This document shows, piece after piece, positions 1 to 8,367 of a DNA stretch of 64,000 bases. Position numbers and translations under genes: made by a program. Source of the DNA: Pedobacter sp. D749. Lineage in GTDB: Bacteria > Bacteroidota > Bacteroidia > Sphingobacteriales > Sphingobacteriaceae. Under the pieces are notes generated by a model that had not been told where the DNA came from, searched no databases, and saw nothing but the letters and a program-made list of their open reading frames with translations. The stretch is from positions 2,232,001 to 2,296,000 of the forward strand of contig NZ_CP079218.1 in NCBI RefSeq assembly GCF_019317285.1. Direction: 5' to 3'. Within the stretch, counting starts at the first letter, position 1, and each line of letters starts with the position of its first letter.

Positions 1-187
1 TTATAGGAACAAAAAAAGTGTTTAATTAATCTAAATACAAGTAATTGGGCAAGCAAGATATTTAGCCCGGATGCAATTTTTAAAACCTATTTAGATTTTC
101 TATTTTATTATTCATCTGTTTTTCAGTTGTTTATGATTTATTTTGAAGGAGGTAATTCATAAGACTTAGTTAAAACCGGTGATAAAT
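1..187. other. upstream non-coding stretch
   Basis: AT-rich sequence with stops in all frames. I see no gene, RNA or repeat in it. Together with the repeats that follow it forms the upstream region of the heme operon. The end of the preceding gene is not visible. Confidence 0.5.
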
Positions 188-250
188 AATACGCTTTGAA
201 CAAAAGAAAATACGGATTGAACAAAATAAAATACGGATTGAACAAACCAT
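188..250 (+). promoter_or_regulatory. three direct repeats, 21-bp period, upstream of heme operon
   Basis: Three copies of a unit of the form AATACGGATTGAACAAAATAA begin at 188, 209 and 230. The first copy differs at a few bases (ACGCTTTGAAC) and the last loses similarity after GAACAAA. The 21-bp period is two helical turns, so all copies face the same side of the DNA. They lie 65-127 bases before the first lipoprotein start. This is the arrangement expected for an activator that binds as a head-to-tail array. LytTR-type regulators use about this spacing, but the half-site here matches their consensus only in GTTCA on the other strand. No regulator gene is adjacent. Confidence 0.6.
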
Positions 251-314
251 TTATGGTGGTTAATATGGATGTTTGCAATATTATTATTTAGAATGATTAA
301 AAATAATATCCGTA

Positions 315-1046
315 ATGAAGTATATAAAACATAGCCAACCAGTAAAGAGAAAAACAGTTTTAGCTCTTGGTTTTTTGTTATTGGTTCTCTCGCTTGGTTC
401 TTGCAAAAAAGATGAGCCCGATCCAAACGAAGTTTTACAGGACGGTAAGAGTATTGTGGTAACCGATCTGGCTGGCGATACACAGGCAGCCATGGGCAAT
501 GGAACGCCGGGCAAAGAAGTACGTGCATTTTATACTTTTCTTTTTCGCTTTAAAGATCAGAAACAGATCTGGATCCGTAATGCAGCTGATTCTGCACAAT
601 GGCTAAAAACAAAAGACTGGGACCTCGCCTTTACCGGTCCCTACAACAGCGAGGTTTATGTAAATGATAAAGATTATCAATTTAACCCTGGTTATGGCGG
701 AACTGCGAAAAGTGCAGTTGTAATGCTTGAGCAAAGTTACGACACCGTTAATCAGGCACCTTCTGATCAGGCTTTTAGTGTGAGCGAAGTAACTAAAATC
801 GGCTGGGCATCGTCCGCAACCTCATACGGATGGTTTTTCTATAGCCTTAGTTCGCATATTATGCAGGCTATACCCAACCGCACCTACGCCATTAGGTTAC
901 CTGATGGTAAATATGCCAAACTACAATTAATCAACGCCTATAAAGGCAATCCTCCCAGTGTTACTGATTTAAACTGGCCTGCGCCTTATTATACTTTTAA
1001 ATATTACGTACAGCAAGATGGAAGCAAAAATTTACAGACCAAATAA
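315..1046 (+). CDS. HmuY-like heme-binding lipoprotein (first copy)
   Basis: A 243-residue lipoprotein. A signal peptide ends in a lipobox (LGSC) with the lipidated Cys at residue 30. The next residues are KKDEPD, and the Lys-Asp-Glu resembles surface-export signals of Bacteroidota lipoproteins. The body resembles the HmuY family: it has the W-D-L-A-F-T segment, the strand NRTYAIRLPDGKYAKLQ and a closing Y-Y-T-F-K-Y-Y strand. HmuY proteins are hemophore-like lipoproteins that take heme from host or environmental hemoproteins and pass it to a TonB receptor. A His-x-Met pair just before the NRTY strand is a candidate heme-ligand region, but this is inference. It is the first gene of an operon that ends in heme oxygenase, which supports the call. 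Confidence 0.8.
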   Translation: MKYIKHSQPVKRKTVLALGFLLLVLSLGSCKKDEPDPNEVLQDGKSIVVTDLAGDTQAAMGNGTPGKEVRAFYTFLFRFKDQKQIWIRNAADSAQWLKTKDWDLAFTGPYNSEVYVNDKDYQFNPGYGGTAKSAVVMLEQSYDTVNQAPSDQAFSVSEVTKIGWASSATSYGWFFYSLSSHIMQAIPNRTYAIRLPDGKYAKLQLINAYKGNPPSVTDLNWPAPYYTFKYYVQQDGSKNLQTK

Positions 1047-1053
1047 TTGAAAG

Positions 1054-1812
1054 ATGAAGAATATTACTATAATAAATAAAGCGCTGTTTAAATGGGCATC
1101 AACCTCTTTGGTACTGGCTGTGATCTTTACGGGATGCAAAAAAGATGAGATTATTTCTCCTGAGCCTGGAAAAGAAACACCGATCAAAACAGAGGGCGGT
1201 ACAGCATATTATAAATTACAGCGTATCGAAAACCTTGCTGTAGAAACGGATGATGCCAATCCAACCGTACCACCAACAGCTGTGCTGTTCAGCCTGGAAA
1301 CAAAAGAAATAGTGCCCTTGCTATATGCCAAAACAAATCGTTGGGATGTTGGCTTTAACGGCCTTTATAATAGTTTTTTAAGTCCTAACAACGGTCAGTC
1401 ATCAACAAGTTTAGGATCGGGAAGCACAGGTTCAGGCGCTATTGCCATTTTGGAAAAACCATTTGACCAGGTAGTTGATGTGCCTGCAGATGCTGCATTA
1501 AGCATCAGCAAATTTATTGGAACCGATAATGAAGGCGATTTTGGGGAAGGCATTGGTTGGTACCTGTACGATTTTGGAGGCACCAAAAGGGGAGACGGCA
1601 GTTATGATAAACAACATGTGGCTTATGCCATGCCCGAGAAAAGAACGATTATCATCCGTACGGCCAAGGGCGATTATGCCAAGATTAAAATGATCAGTTG
1701 TTATAAAGATGCTTTTACTGCCGATAAATGGTTCAGAACAACACCGCACATGTATTTCACTTTTGAATACGTCATTGTGCCAAAAGGAAGTACCAAATTC
1801 GAAATCAAATAA
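1054..1812 (+). CDS. HmuY-like heme-binding lipoprotein (second copy)
   Basis: A 252-residue lipoprotein with the lipobox ending at Cys28, followed by KKDE as in its neighbour. It is a diverged paralogue of the preceding gene. The shared pattern is R-W-D-V-G-F-N-G-L-Y-N-S early, a G-S-G-A-I-A-I-L-E segment, a G-W-Y-L-Y-D strand, then a strand of the form RTIIIRTAKGDYAKIK and a terminal Y-F-T-F-E-Y strand. These are HmuY-family features. A His and a Met lie just upstream of the RTIII strand, as in copy one. The start is 8 bases after the previous stop, so the two are co-transcribed. Two copies may differ in heme affinity or in donor protein, which the sequence cannot settle. Confidence 0.78.
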   Translation: MKNITIINKALFKWASTSLVLAVIFTGCKKDEIISPEPGKETPIKTEGGTAYYKLQRIENLAVETDDANPTVPPTAVLFSLETKEIVPLLYAKTNRWDVGFNGLYNSFLSPNNGQSSTSLGSGSTGSGAIAILEKPFDQVVDVPADAALSISKFIGTDNEGDFGEGIGWYLYDFGGTKRGDGSYDKQHVAYAMPEKRTIIIRTAKGDYAKIKMISCYKDAFTADKWFRTTPHMYFTFEYVIVPKGSTKFEIK

Positions 1813-1842
1813 AACCACAAATAAATTAATACAAGTATTAAA

Positions 1843-2808
1843 ATGAAAAATAAATTAATGCAACTGCTTTGCCTTTTATTAACAGTTGCTACGCTTGCCG
1901 CCTGCAAAAAAACAATTGGTCTGGACCCACTTCCGGCAAATAAAATCACCGAGTTTAAGGTTGCCGTATCGGATGGAAACATTTTCGGTGCCATTGATGA
2001 AACTGATAAAACCATTACACTTTACTTACCTTATTATTATGAACTGGATGTAATCGAACCTGCAATCAAACTTTCGGCAGGAGCTAAACTGAGCGAAACG
2101 CTTGCACCGGTAGACGTATTAAATACCCAAAAGACCTACACTGTTTTAGGTGCTGATCAAAGTACTTCAACCTATAAACTGATTATCAAACTAAATCAGA
2201 TCTCGCCTTTGGTATTAACTGAATTATCAATTGCGGCTGCAACCTATACGATAGCCATTGGTACTTATGATATAAGAGTTCAGGGTAATTTTAATGTTTC
2301 TGACCTTAAAAAGATCAAAGCCTTTTTGGTTGATAAAAACGATAAGGAATATGAGTTAACGCCTAGCATTTCCCTTGGAACGCCAGGTGTATCGGTAGCC
2401 ATGATAGGTGGTGTTAAGACCTATACTTATGGCTATCTACAGGTTCCACAAACTTTAGATGTCGGAAATTATAAGGTAAGGGTAAAAGTACAGGCCTTAA
2501 CCGCCGAAATGAAGTATCCGGTAAAGGTAGTTTATGGCAGGCCAGGGATAAATTATGGGCCTGTTACGGTAAAACAGGGCGAAACATTTAAAATCGTTAC
2601 GGGAGGGATTGTATTTAACGACTTTAATGAGTTTTATATTATGGTTAACGGCCAGAAAACGCTTTTGCCTATTGTTTCCTACAACCGTACAGAGGCTGTA
2701 ATCCGCGTGCCTGATACCGTTCCACCAGGAGTATATACACCAACAGCATCTTTTGGTACCTGGCCATTATCAACCCTAAACTGGTCTGTTACCGTAACTG
2801 CAAAATAA
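1843..2808 (+). CDS. DUF5018/IPT-like lipoprotein
   Basis: A 321-residue lipoprotein with the lipidated Cys at residue 21, followed by KKT. The N-terminal part (about 30-120) reads as a DUF5018-type beta-sandwich, with strands of the kind ITEFKVAVSDG, GAIDETDKTITLYLP and the closing YTVLGADQSTSTYKL. The C-terminal half holds at least one IPT/TIG-like beta domain (INYGPVTVKQGETFKIV, then a motif ending in VPDTVPPGVYT). Such domains are usually structural or ligand-contacting parts of surface lipoproteins. It shares its architecture with the gene at 3674 and sits between the HmuY pair and the protease. Its role in heme uptake is inferred from position only. Confidence 0.65.
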   Translation: MKNKLMQLLCLLLTVATLAACKKTIGLDPLPANKITEFKVAVSDGNIFGAIDETDKTITLYLPYYYELDVIEPAIKLSAGAKLSETLAPVDVLNTQKTYTVLGADQSTSTYKLIIKLNQISPLVLTELSIAAATYTIAIGTYDIRVQGNFNVSDLKKIKAFLVDKNDKEYELTPSISLGTPGVSVAMIGGVKTYTYGYLQVPQTLDVGNYKVRVKVQALTAEMKYPVKVVYGRPGINYGPVTVKQGETFKIVTGGIVFNDFNEFYIMVNGQKTLLPIVSYNRTEAVIRVPDTVPPGVYTPTASFGTWPLSTLNWSVTVTAK

Positions 2809-2889
2809 CAGCCTGTTTACCATTCAATCATGAAAAACGATTCGGGAGATTATTCCCATTTATATAATAAAATCATAAATCTAAAAAAA

Positions 2890-3483
2890 ATGAAAATGAA
2901 ATTTTTAAAACTTACGTTCGCAATTGCAACTTTAGCCATATTAGGAACCGCTTGTAAAAAAGAAGCCGTTCAACCAGATAACAAACTTGCTTTACAAAAT
3001 ACAATTGCGTTAATCGCCGTTGGCGCTACTGAAGCGGGTGTAGTAACCAATTCATCAACTTCGCCTACTTCCTGGACTGCCGTTGGTTACGACTTATTGA
3101 ACAATGTTGTTGCAAGCTCTGGAAACCAGGTTAATTTCGACAGCAACTTTAACGGAAACATTACCATCGCTGGAACAAATAGCCTTGGTTATTACGATTC
3201 TCCTTCTGTAACCAATGTTACCGGTATTACGTTAACCGATGTTTCTTCGGTTACATTGGGTGCAATTAGCACTTTGGGTAGCAATAGTACAACTGTAGTT
3301 GGGTGGTATAATTACGACCGCGTTAACCGTACCATTACTCCTGTGTCTCAAAGATATGCTGTTGTAGGTAACGGCTCAACAATTGCCGGTTCAACCAGAC
3401 TTTATATAGTTCAGCTTGATGGCGTAACTACATCCGGCACTTACAATACTACTGTAAACTTCCATATTAAGAGATTAAAATAA
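2890..3483 (+). CDS. small Ser/Thr/Asn-rich lipoprotein, function unknown
   Basis: About 197 residues when started at the ATG at 2890. That start gives a clean lipoprotein signal (MKMKFLKLTF, Cys22, then KKE). An upstream in-frame ATG at 2830 would add 20 charged residues before the signal peptide and is less likely. The mature part is rich in Ser, Thr, Asn and Gly and predicted to be all beta. I recognise no domain. The late segment with RLYIVQLDGV vaguely recalls the HmuY strand pattern but is too weak to call. It lies inside the heme operon, about 80 bases after the previous gene, and is followed by a GC-rich stem-loop. Confidence 0.6.
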   Translation: MKMKFLKLTFAIATLAILGTACKKEAVQPDNKLALQNTIALIAVGATEAGVVTNSSTSPTSWTAVGYDLLNNVVASSGNQVNFDSNFNGNITIAGTNSLGYYDSPSVTNVTGITLTDVSSVTLGAISTLGSNSTTVVGWYNYDRVNRTITPVSQRYAVVGNGSTIAGSTRLYIVQLDGVTTSGTYNTTVNFHIKRLK

Positions 3484-3528
3484 GGATTAATTCACCAAGG
3501 GATTTCCTGAATTAAATTGATTTGAAAA

Positions 3529-3556
3529 AGGGGCGAAAACACGACTAGCCGCCCCT
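3529..3556 (+). promoter_or_regulatory. intra-operon stem-loop
   Basis: The inverted repeat AGGGGCG / CGCCCCT forms a 7-bp stem with a 14-base loop in the 190-base gap between two lipoprotein genes of the heme operon. It is followed by TAAAAATC rather than a clear U tract. A leaky terminator or an mRNA-stabilising hairpin is more likely than a full stop. Confidence 0.4.
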
Positions 3557-3673
3557 AAAAATCATAAATAAAACCCAAATAAGGGAATAATCCCGAATCG
3601 TTTTAAAAATATTAGCCTTGGGTAAAGACCATATTTGCGGGCTCTAAAAATGCAAATCTAACAATAATTGATT

Positions 3674-4651
3674 ATGAATACAACATATAAACGCTTCTCT
3701 GCCAGCTCATACTGCCTTTTGCTTTTTTGCTTGTTAAGCCTGTTTAGTGCCTGCAAAAAAGAATATGAAGATTTTCCTTATGCCGACATTGTAAGCTTTA
3801 CCGTAAAAGATACCAACGGTGAACCAATTAAGGCTGTAATTGATGAAAAGAACCTCACTATATATTGGCCATCAAACCAGTCAGTACCCGATAATATTGT
3901 GCCCGTAATTGTGGTATCAGAAAGGGCTACTGTTAGTCCATCATCAGGACAAACAGTAGCTTTTAAAGAAACGACCAGGTTTGTGGTAACTGCACAGAAT
4001 GGTACTACTAAAGAATATGTAATTAAAAAGGTTGTAAATCAGCCACTACTTAAGGTTGATATCACTGGTGGGATTTCAGTCTACAATGCCAAAAATTTTG
4101 CAATAAAAGGTAGAAATATTATTATAAGTGGTGATAATGTTATTGCTGATAAAAATCAGACCAAAGTTTACCTGATCAACACAGCTAATAACAGTGAAAA
4201 AGAGTTAACAATTGGAACACTGAGCCCAATAGCTGTAAATGTAACATTAGATACCACGACACCAGATGGTATTTATAAACTAAAGGTTGTTTCAGGGCAA
4301 AGAACTGTGCTTATAGAACGGACCTTTGGCATAACTGCCGGCTCTCCTTTTATAAGTGCTCTTGAAATGACTGCCATAAAAACTACCTTAAAACCTGGAG
4401 AAGAATTTACACTAAATGGGGAAAACAGGATCGAGTTGATTAATAAGTTTTCAATTCGAAATGTAGCCAACAAACAGTTTTATGATCTTACGGTCAAAGA
4501 AGCTAAAACTGGTCAATTAATATTAAAGGTGCCTGAAAGCCTGCCTATTGGTCAATACGATCTGTTTATCTATAATTATCCTGCGGGAGAATATTATGCA
4601 GCGGGTACCGGATCAGATTATTTTGATGATATCATTACGATCATAAAATAA
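3674..4651 (+). CDS. DUF5018/IPT-like lipoprotein
   Basis: A 325-residue lipoprotein started at the ATG at 3674; a TTG two codons upstream is less likely. The lipidated Cys is residue 27, followed by KKEYED. The N-terminal domain resembles DUF5018 (IVSFTVKDTNGEPIKAVIDE, then a closing strand of the form TRFVVTAQNGTTKEYVIKK). Later parts form beta-rich IPT-like repeats (LKPGEEFTLNGE, then LKVPESLPIGQYDLFIY). It has the same layout as the lipoprotein at 1843, so the operon encodes two such proteins. The protease gene starts 4 bases after its stop. An accessory role in capture or docking at the receptor is an inference. Confidence 0.65.
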   Translation: MNTTYKRFSASSYCLLLFCLLSLFSACKKEYEDFPYADIVSFTVKDTNGEPIKAVIDEKNLTIYWPSNQSVPDNIVPVIVVSERATVSPSSGQTVAFKETTRFVVTAQNGTTKEYVIKKVVNQPLLKVDITGGISVYNAKNFAIKGRNIIISGDNVIADKNQTKVYLINTANNSEKELTIGTLSPIAVNVTLDTTTPDGIYKLKVVSGQRTVLIERTFGITAGSPFISALEMTAIKTTLKPGEEFTLNGENRIELINKFSIRNVANKQFYDLTVKEAKTGQLILKVPESLPIGQYDLFIYNYPAGEYYAAGTGSDYFDDIITIIK

Positions 4652-4655
4652 CAAG

Positions 4656-5933
4656 GTGCAACAACAAATAAAGATATATTTCGCGCTTCTCGTGCTGATT
4701 CTAATGGGAACCTCTGCCTGTAAAAAAGCACAGGTTTTCATTGGTGATGCGGAAGAAATTGTTTCGCCTACAACGGGAACGCGTAACCAGTTTACGCTCG
4801 ATTCTATTTTTCTATATGCCAAACAGGTATACTTATGGAATGAGGTACTGCCGGGTTATGCCGAATTTAATCCAAGGCAAAAATATGAGACGATCAGTTC
4901 TGATATTACAGCTTTTCGAAAGGAATTGTTCGATATTTCGCAGCTTAAAATAAATCTTGCTACTGGTAGTCCTTACGAATTACCTGTTTACTTTGAAAAT
5001 CCAAAATATTCGAATCTCCAGTTGGGGAGGAGTTTACCAGGTACAAGTGCTGAGGTCGTAAACCCAGGCACAGCTATATTAGCCAGTAAGCTCATTGCAA
5101 CTGGTAGTGTGCAGGTTGCGTATATCGCTTTGGGTTCATTCCCTAAGTTAAGTACAACCAAAGCAGCCCTGGATGAAGCATTTGCAGATCTGGCAAGCGC
5201 GAATCCAAAAGCCATTGTAATCGATCTAAGAAGCAATGGTGGAGGTTATTTAGAAACTGCTGAATATATAGCCAATTTAATTGTTCCCGGTAGTTTGAAC
5301 GGAAAGGTGATGTACAGTGAAGTATTTAATTCTGCCATGCAGAATGGTAGCGTTCCGATATTAAAACACCAGCCGTATTTAGATGCTAATGGGAAAACTA
5401 CCCTCTATAATGGCCGTAATGCGACCATGGCCGATGTAGATTATTCTGTTGCTGGCAATACCTATAAATTCAGTAAAAAAGGGAATTTGCAAAGTATCCA
5501 ATCCGTTTATTTTATCGTTTCAGGCAATACCGCCTCGGCCAGCGAAATGCTGATCAGTTGCCTAAAACCTTATTTTGATGTGAAACTCATCGGAGAGAAA
5601 ACCTATGGCAAACCTGTAGGCTTTTTCGGGATCAATATCGATCAGTACAGTCTTTACCTCAGCAGTTTCCTGATTAAAAATGCCAATGGCTGGTTTGATT
5701 ATTTTACAGGTATGCAGCCAGACGTAATGATAAAAGGAGTAGATTATCCGGTTTTGGGTGATCCGGATGAGTTGTGCCTAAATGCCGCACTTTCGCTGGT
5801 TACCGGAACCAGAACACTAACCGCAAGCAAGCTGGCCACAACAGGCAAAATAGCCAATGTTAAAGCTGACTTTTTACGGGTAAATAATGTAGAAAGTGTG
5901 ATGCTTGAAAACAGGTTACGATTAAGAAAATAA
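4656..5933 (+). CDS. S41-family (C-terminal-processing-like) peptidase lipoprotein
   Basis: A 425-residue lipoprotein with a GTG start at 4656, 4 bases after the previous stop. The lipidated Cys is residue 22 (GTSAC, then KKA). The S41 core is clear: DLRSNGGG, then TASASE with the nucleophile at Ser294, and GEKTYGKPVGF with the general base at Lys319. The 25-residue Ser-Lys spacing is that of tail-specific proteases. I do not see a convincing PDZ domain; the stretch before the core is short. The enzyme would be anchored at the cell surface or facing the periplasm. Being between heme-binding lipoproteins and a heme receptor, it may cut hemoproteins to release heme or process the lipoproteins. 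The substrate is unknown. Confidence 0.82.
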   Translation: MQQQIKIYFALLVLILMGTSACKKAQVFIGDAEEIVSPTTGTRNQFTLDSIFLYAKQVYLWNEVLPGYAEFNPRQKYETISSDITAFRKELFDISQLKINLATGSPYELPVYFENPKYSNLQLGRSLPGTSAEVVNPGTAILASKLIATGSVQVAYIALGSFPKLSTTKAALDEAFADLASANPKAIVIDLRSNGGGYLETAEYIANLIVPGSLNGKVMYSEVFNSAMQNGSVPILKHQPYLDANGKTTLYNGRNATMADVDYSVAGNTYKFSKKGNLQSIQSVYFIVSGNTASASEMLISCLKPYFDVKLIGEKTYGKPVGFFGINIDQYSLYLSSFLIKNANGWFDYFTGMQPDVMIKGVDYPVLGDPDELCLNAALSLVTGTRTLTASKLATTGKIANVKADFLRVNNVESVMLENRLRLRK

Positions 5934-5977
5934 ACAGGAAGGGATAAAACCTGGTACTATAACAACAAAAATAAAAC

Positions 5978-8341
5978 ATGTTTAAACCATCCGCCATCAT
6001 ATTTTTCCTTGTGTTTTTCCATTTAACGGTTGCTGCACAAGATTATGGAAGTTTAAAAGGCAAGGTTACTGATGAGTTTGATAAATCTTTACGTGGTGCA
6101 ACTGTACGCTTGGAGCCTGACGGGCATAGCACCGAAACCGACGCCAAAGGAAATTTTAGTTTCAACAAGATATTTACCGGTAATTACAACATTACCGTAA
6201 GTATGGTCGGCAAAATCAATCATCTAGCCAATATTAAAATCGGTTCTGTGGCTGCAAATAACTTAATAATTAAACTATCAGAAGATGAACGAGAACTTAA
6301 CGAGGTTGCCGTATCCGAAAACCGTGCTGCTCCAGATCACTTGTTAAAGTTAGAACGCAGTGCAATGCCTGTGACGGTAATTAGCCGACGAACCATCGAA
6401 TTAATGGGCAGTAGGAGGTTAGATGAGGTATTGAAAGAACAGACGGGGATTGCCATAGTAAACAACATTGGTGGTGGCGCAAGGTCGGTTGGTGTACAGA
6501 TGCAAGGTTTTAGCAGTGAATACATTATGATATTGATCGATGGTCAGCCAATGGTTGGCCGCAACAGTGGTAATTTTGATCTGTCCAGGATCAGTGTTTC
6601 CAATATCGAAAGGATTGAAATTATTAAAGGTGCATCCTCCTGTCTCTTTGGAAGCGAGGCGCTCGGCGGGGCGATTAATATCGTAACCCGCTATGGCGCT
6701 TTACAGCCCCAGGCATCGGTTGCCGCAAATTATGGAAGATTGAATATTGCAGATATTACCCTTGAAGGAGAAACGCCATTTGCCTCGCAAAGAGGATCGG
6801 CCAATGTATCTGCAAATTATTACCGTACTGATGGTTTTAATACCAATCCTAAATACATTCAACAGGGTACCACTGCACCGCCTTATGATAATTATGCTTT
6901 GCAGGGGAGAGTTCGTTACCGCTTAACGCCAAAAAGTACGATTGGTTTTAGTGGTCGCTACGGACTACGGAAATCATTTATGTCGAAAGATTTTGGTTTG
7001 GGCATTATTTCAGGCGACAGTCAGGACGAGCAGGATTTAAACCTTTCGGCCACATTTGACCATAACTTTAGTTCGGGTTTGCGTAGCATGAGCCGTTATT
7101 ATTATACCAATTTCCGGTCAGACCAAAGTGTAGATTGGCAACAGACCAAGAGCTCCATTACAAAAGATATTTTCGCACAGAACTTACACCGTTTCGAACA
7201 GCAGTTTGCCTATGGTGTAAATGATGAACTTAAATTCACCGGCGGTTTGGGTGGCAGTATCGAAAGTATGAATGATGTTTCGCTAACCAATCCAGCTTCA
7301 GTAAGTTCAGGTTTTGCTTTTCTTCAGGGCGATTGGCAACTCACTAAACAATTGGGGATGGTTGCAGGGTTGCGTTACGATTTAACCAATACCTACGGGA
7401 GTAAACTTAACCCCAGTTTAGGCCTGCAATATAAAATTATCCCGACTTTAACCTTTAAGGCCGGTGCAGGCACAGGATTTAAAGCACCCGATTTTAAATC
7501 GAGGTACCTTGTTTTTTATAATCCTGCAGCAAATTACCTGGTTATTGGGAATGAAGTGTTGAGGCAAACGCTAAATCAGCTGCAGGCTCAGGGACAGATT
7601 AGTGAGATCAGGCCATATCTGTTAAACCAACTTGATCAAAATTTACAAGCAGAAAGAAGCACTTCGTTAAATTTAAGTCTGGAGTGGAAACCCAAAGAAA
7701 ACATAAAAGTAGAGGCAGGGATTTTTCACCACGCCTTAAGAAACCAGATCAACAGCATTCAGGTAGCTACAGGCAGCGGAAACCGGAATATTTACACCTA
7801 TCAAAATCTTCCCGAGGCCGTAAATAAAGGTATAGATCTCTCTTTTTCCATTAGTCCGGTTAAAAATTTAGAATTGAGTGCAGGTTATCAATACCTCAGT
7901 GCGAAAGATTTAAGCGTAATTGATAGCATTAAAGCCGGGCATTATCCTTATAACCAGAATATCCACGATGCTGCAACCGGAAACTCTTATGCACCAAAAC
8001 CTTCTGATTATTGGGGGATAGAGAACCGATCGCGTCACATGGCCAATTTTAAAGCTTTTTATAATTACCGCCCCTGGGATGCCAGCCTAAACATACGCAT
8101 AAATTACAGGGGTAAATATCCTTTTGGCGACCGTAATGGAAATCAGTTTATCGATAGGTACGACACCTTTGTTAATGGCTTTTTTATGTTTAATGCCGCT
8201 TTTGAAAAGAAATTAATGAAACAGCATTTAAGTATCAGACTTACGGCAGATAACATTTTTAACTATACCGACCAGTTAATGCCCGGACAGCCAGGGTGCG
8301 TACTGCTGGCTGGTTTAACGTACCGACTATATAAAGATTAA
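5978..8341 (+). CDS. TonB-dependent outer-membrane receptor, probably for heme
   Basis: A 787-residue receptor. A signal peptide (cut near AAQDYG) is followed by a carboxypeptidase-regulatory-like beta domain (about 24-106), a plug domain (about 125-235, with the typical IERIEIIKGASSCLFGSEALGGAINI) and a 22-strand-type barrel to a short C-terminal segment ending in YRLYKD. In the barrel, GTGFKAPDFKSRY matches the FRAP-like box found in many heme and siderophore receptors. It lacks the STN domain of the SusC at 11535, so it is not a sigma-transducing type. It follows HmuY-like genes, as HmuR follows or precedes HmuY in Porphyromonas, and precedes heme oxygenase. Heme is therefore the likely substrate. 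Confidence 0.8.
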   Translation: MFKPSAIIFFLVFFHLTVAAQDYGSLKGKVTDEFDKSLRGATVRLEPDGHSTETDAKGNFSFNKIFTGNYNITVSMVGKINHLANIKIGSVAANNLIIKLSEDERELNEVAVSENRAAPDHLLKLERSAMPVTVISRRTIELMGSRRLDEVLKEQTGIAIVNNIGGGARSVGVQMQGFSSEYIMILIDGQPMVGRNSGNFDLSRISVSNIERIEIIKGASSCLFGSEALGGAINIVTRYGALQPQASVAANYGRLNIADITLEGETPFASQRGSANVSANYYRTDGFNTNPKYIQQGTTAPPYDNYALQGRVRYRLTPKSTIGFSGRYGLRKSFMSKDFGLGIISGDSQDEQDLNLSATFDHNFSSGLRSMSRYYYTNFRSDQSVDWQQTKSSITKDIFAQNLHRFEQQFAYGVNDELKFTGGLGGSIESMNDVSLTNPASVSSGFAFLQGDWQLTKQLGMVAGLRYDLTNTYGSKLNPSLGLQYKIIPTLTFKAGAGTGFKAPDFKSRYLVFYNPAANYLVIGNEVLRQTLNQLQAQGQISEIRPYLLNQLDQNLQAERSTSLNLSLEWKPKENIKVEAGIFHHALRNQINSIQVATGSGNRNIYTYQNLPEAVNKGIDLSFSISPVKNLELSAGYQYLSAKDLSVIDSIKAGHYPYNQNIHDAATGNSYAPKPSDYWGIENRSRHMANFKAFYNYRPWDASLNIRINYRGKYPFGDRNGNQFIDRYDTFVNGFFMFNAAFEKKLMKQHLSIRLTADNIFNYTDQLMPGQPGCVLLAGLTYRLYKD

Positions 8342-8367
8342 ATTTTAAACACTATAAATTACAAAAC

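Noticed and set aside
188..250. CRISPR-like array
   Set aside because: Only three 21-base units that are contiguous, with no spacers and no cas genes.
278..309. Possible hairpin ATATTATT / AATAATAT before the first heme gene
   Set aside because: Only A and T pairs in an AT-rich leader with a 16-base spacer; expected by chance.
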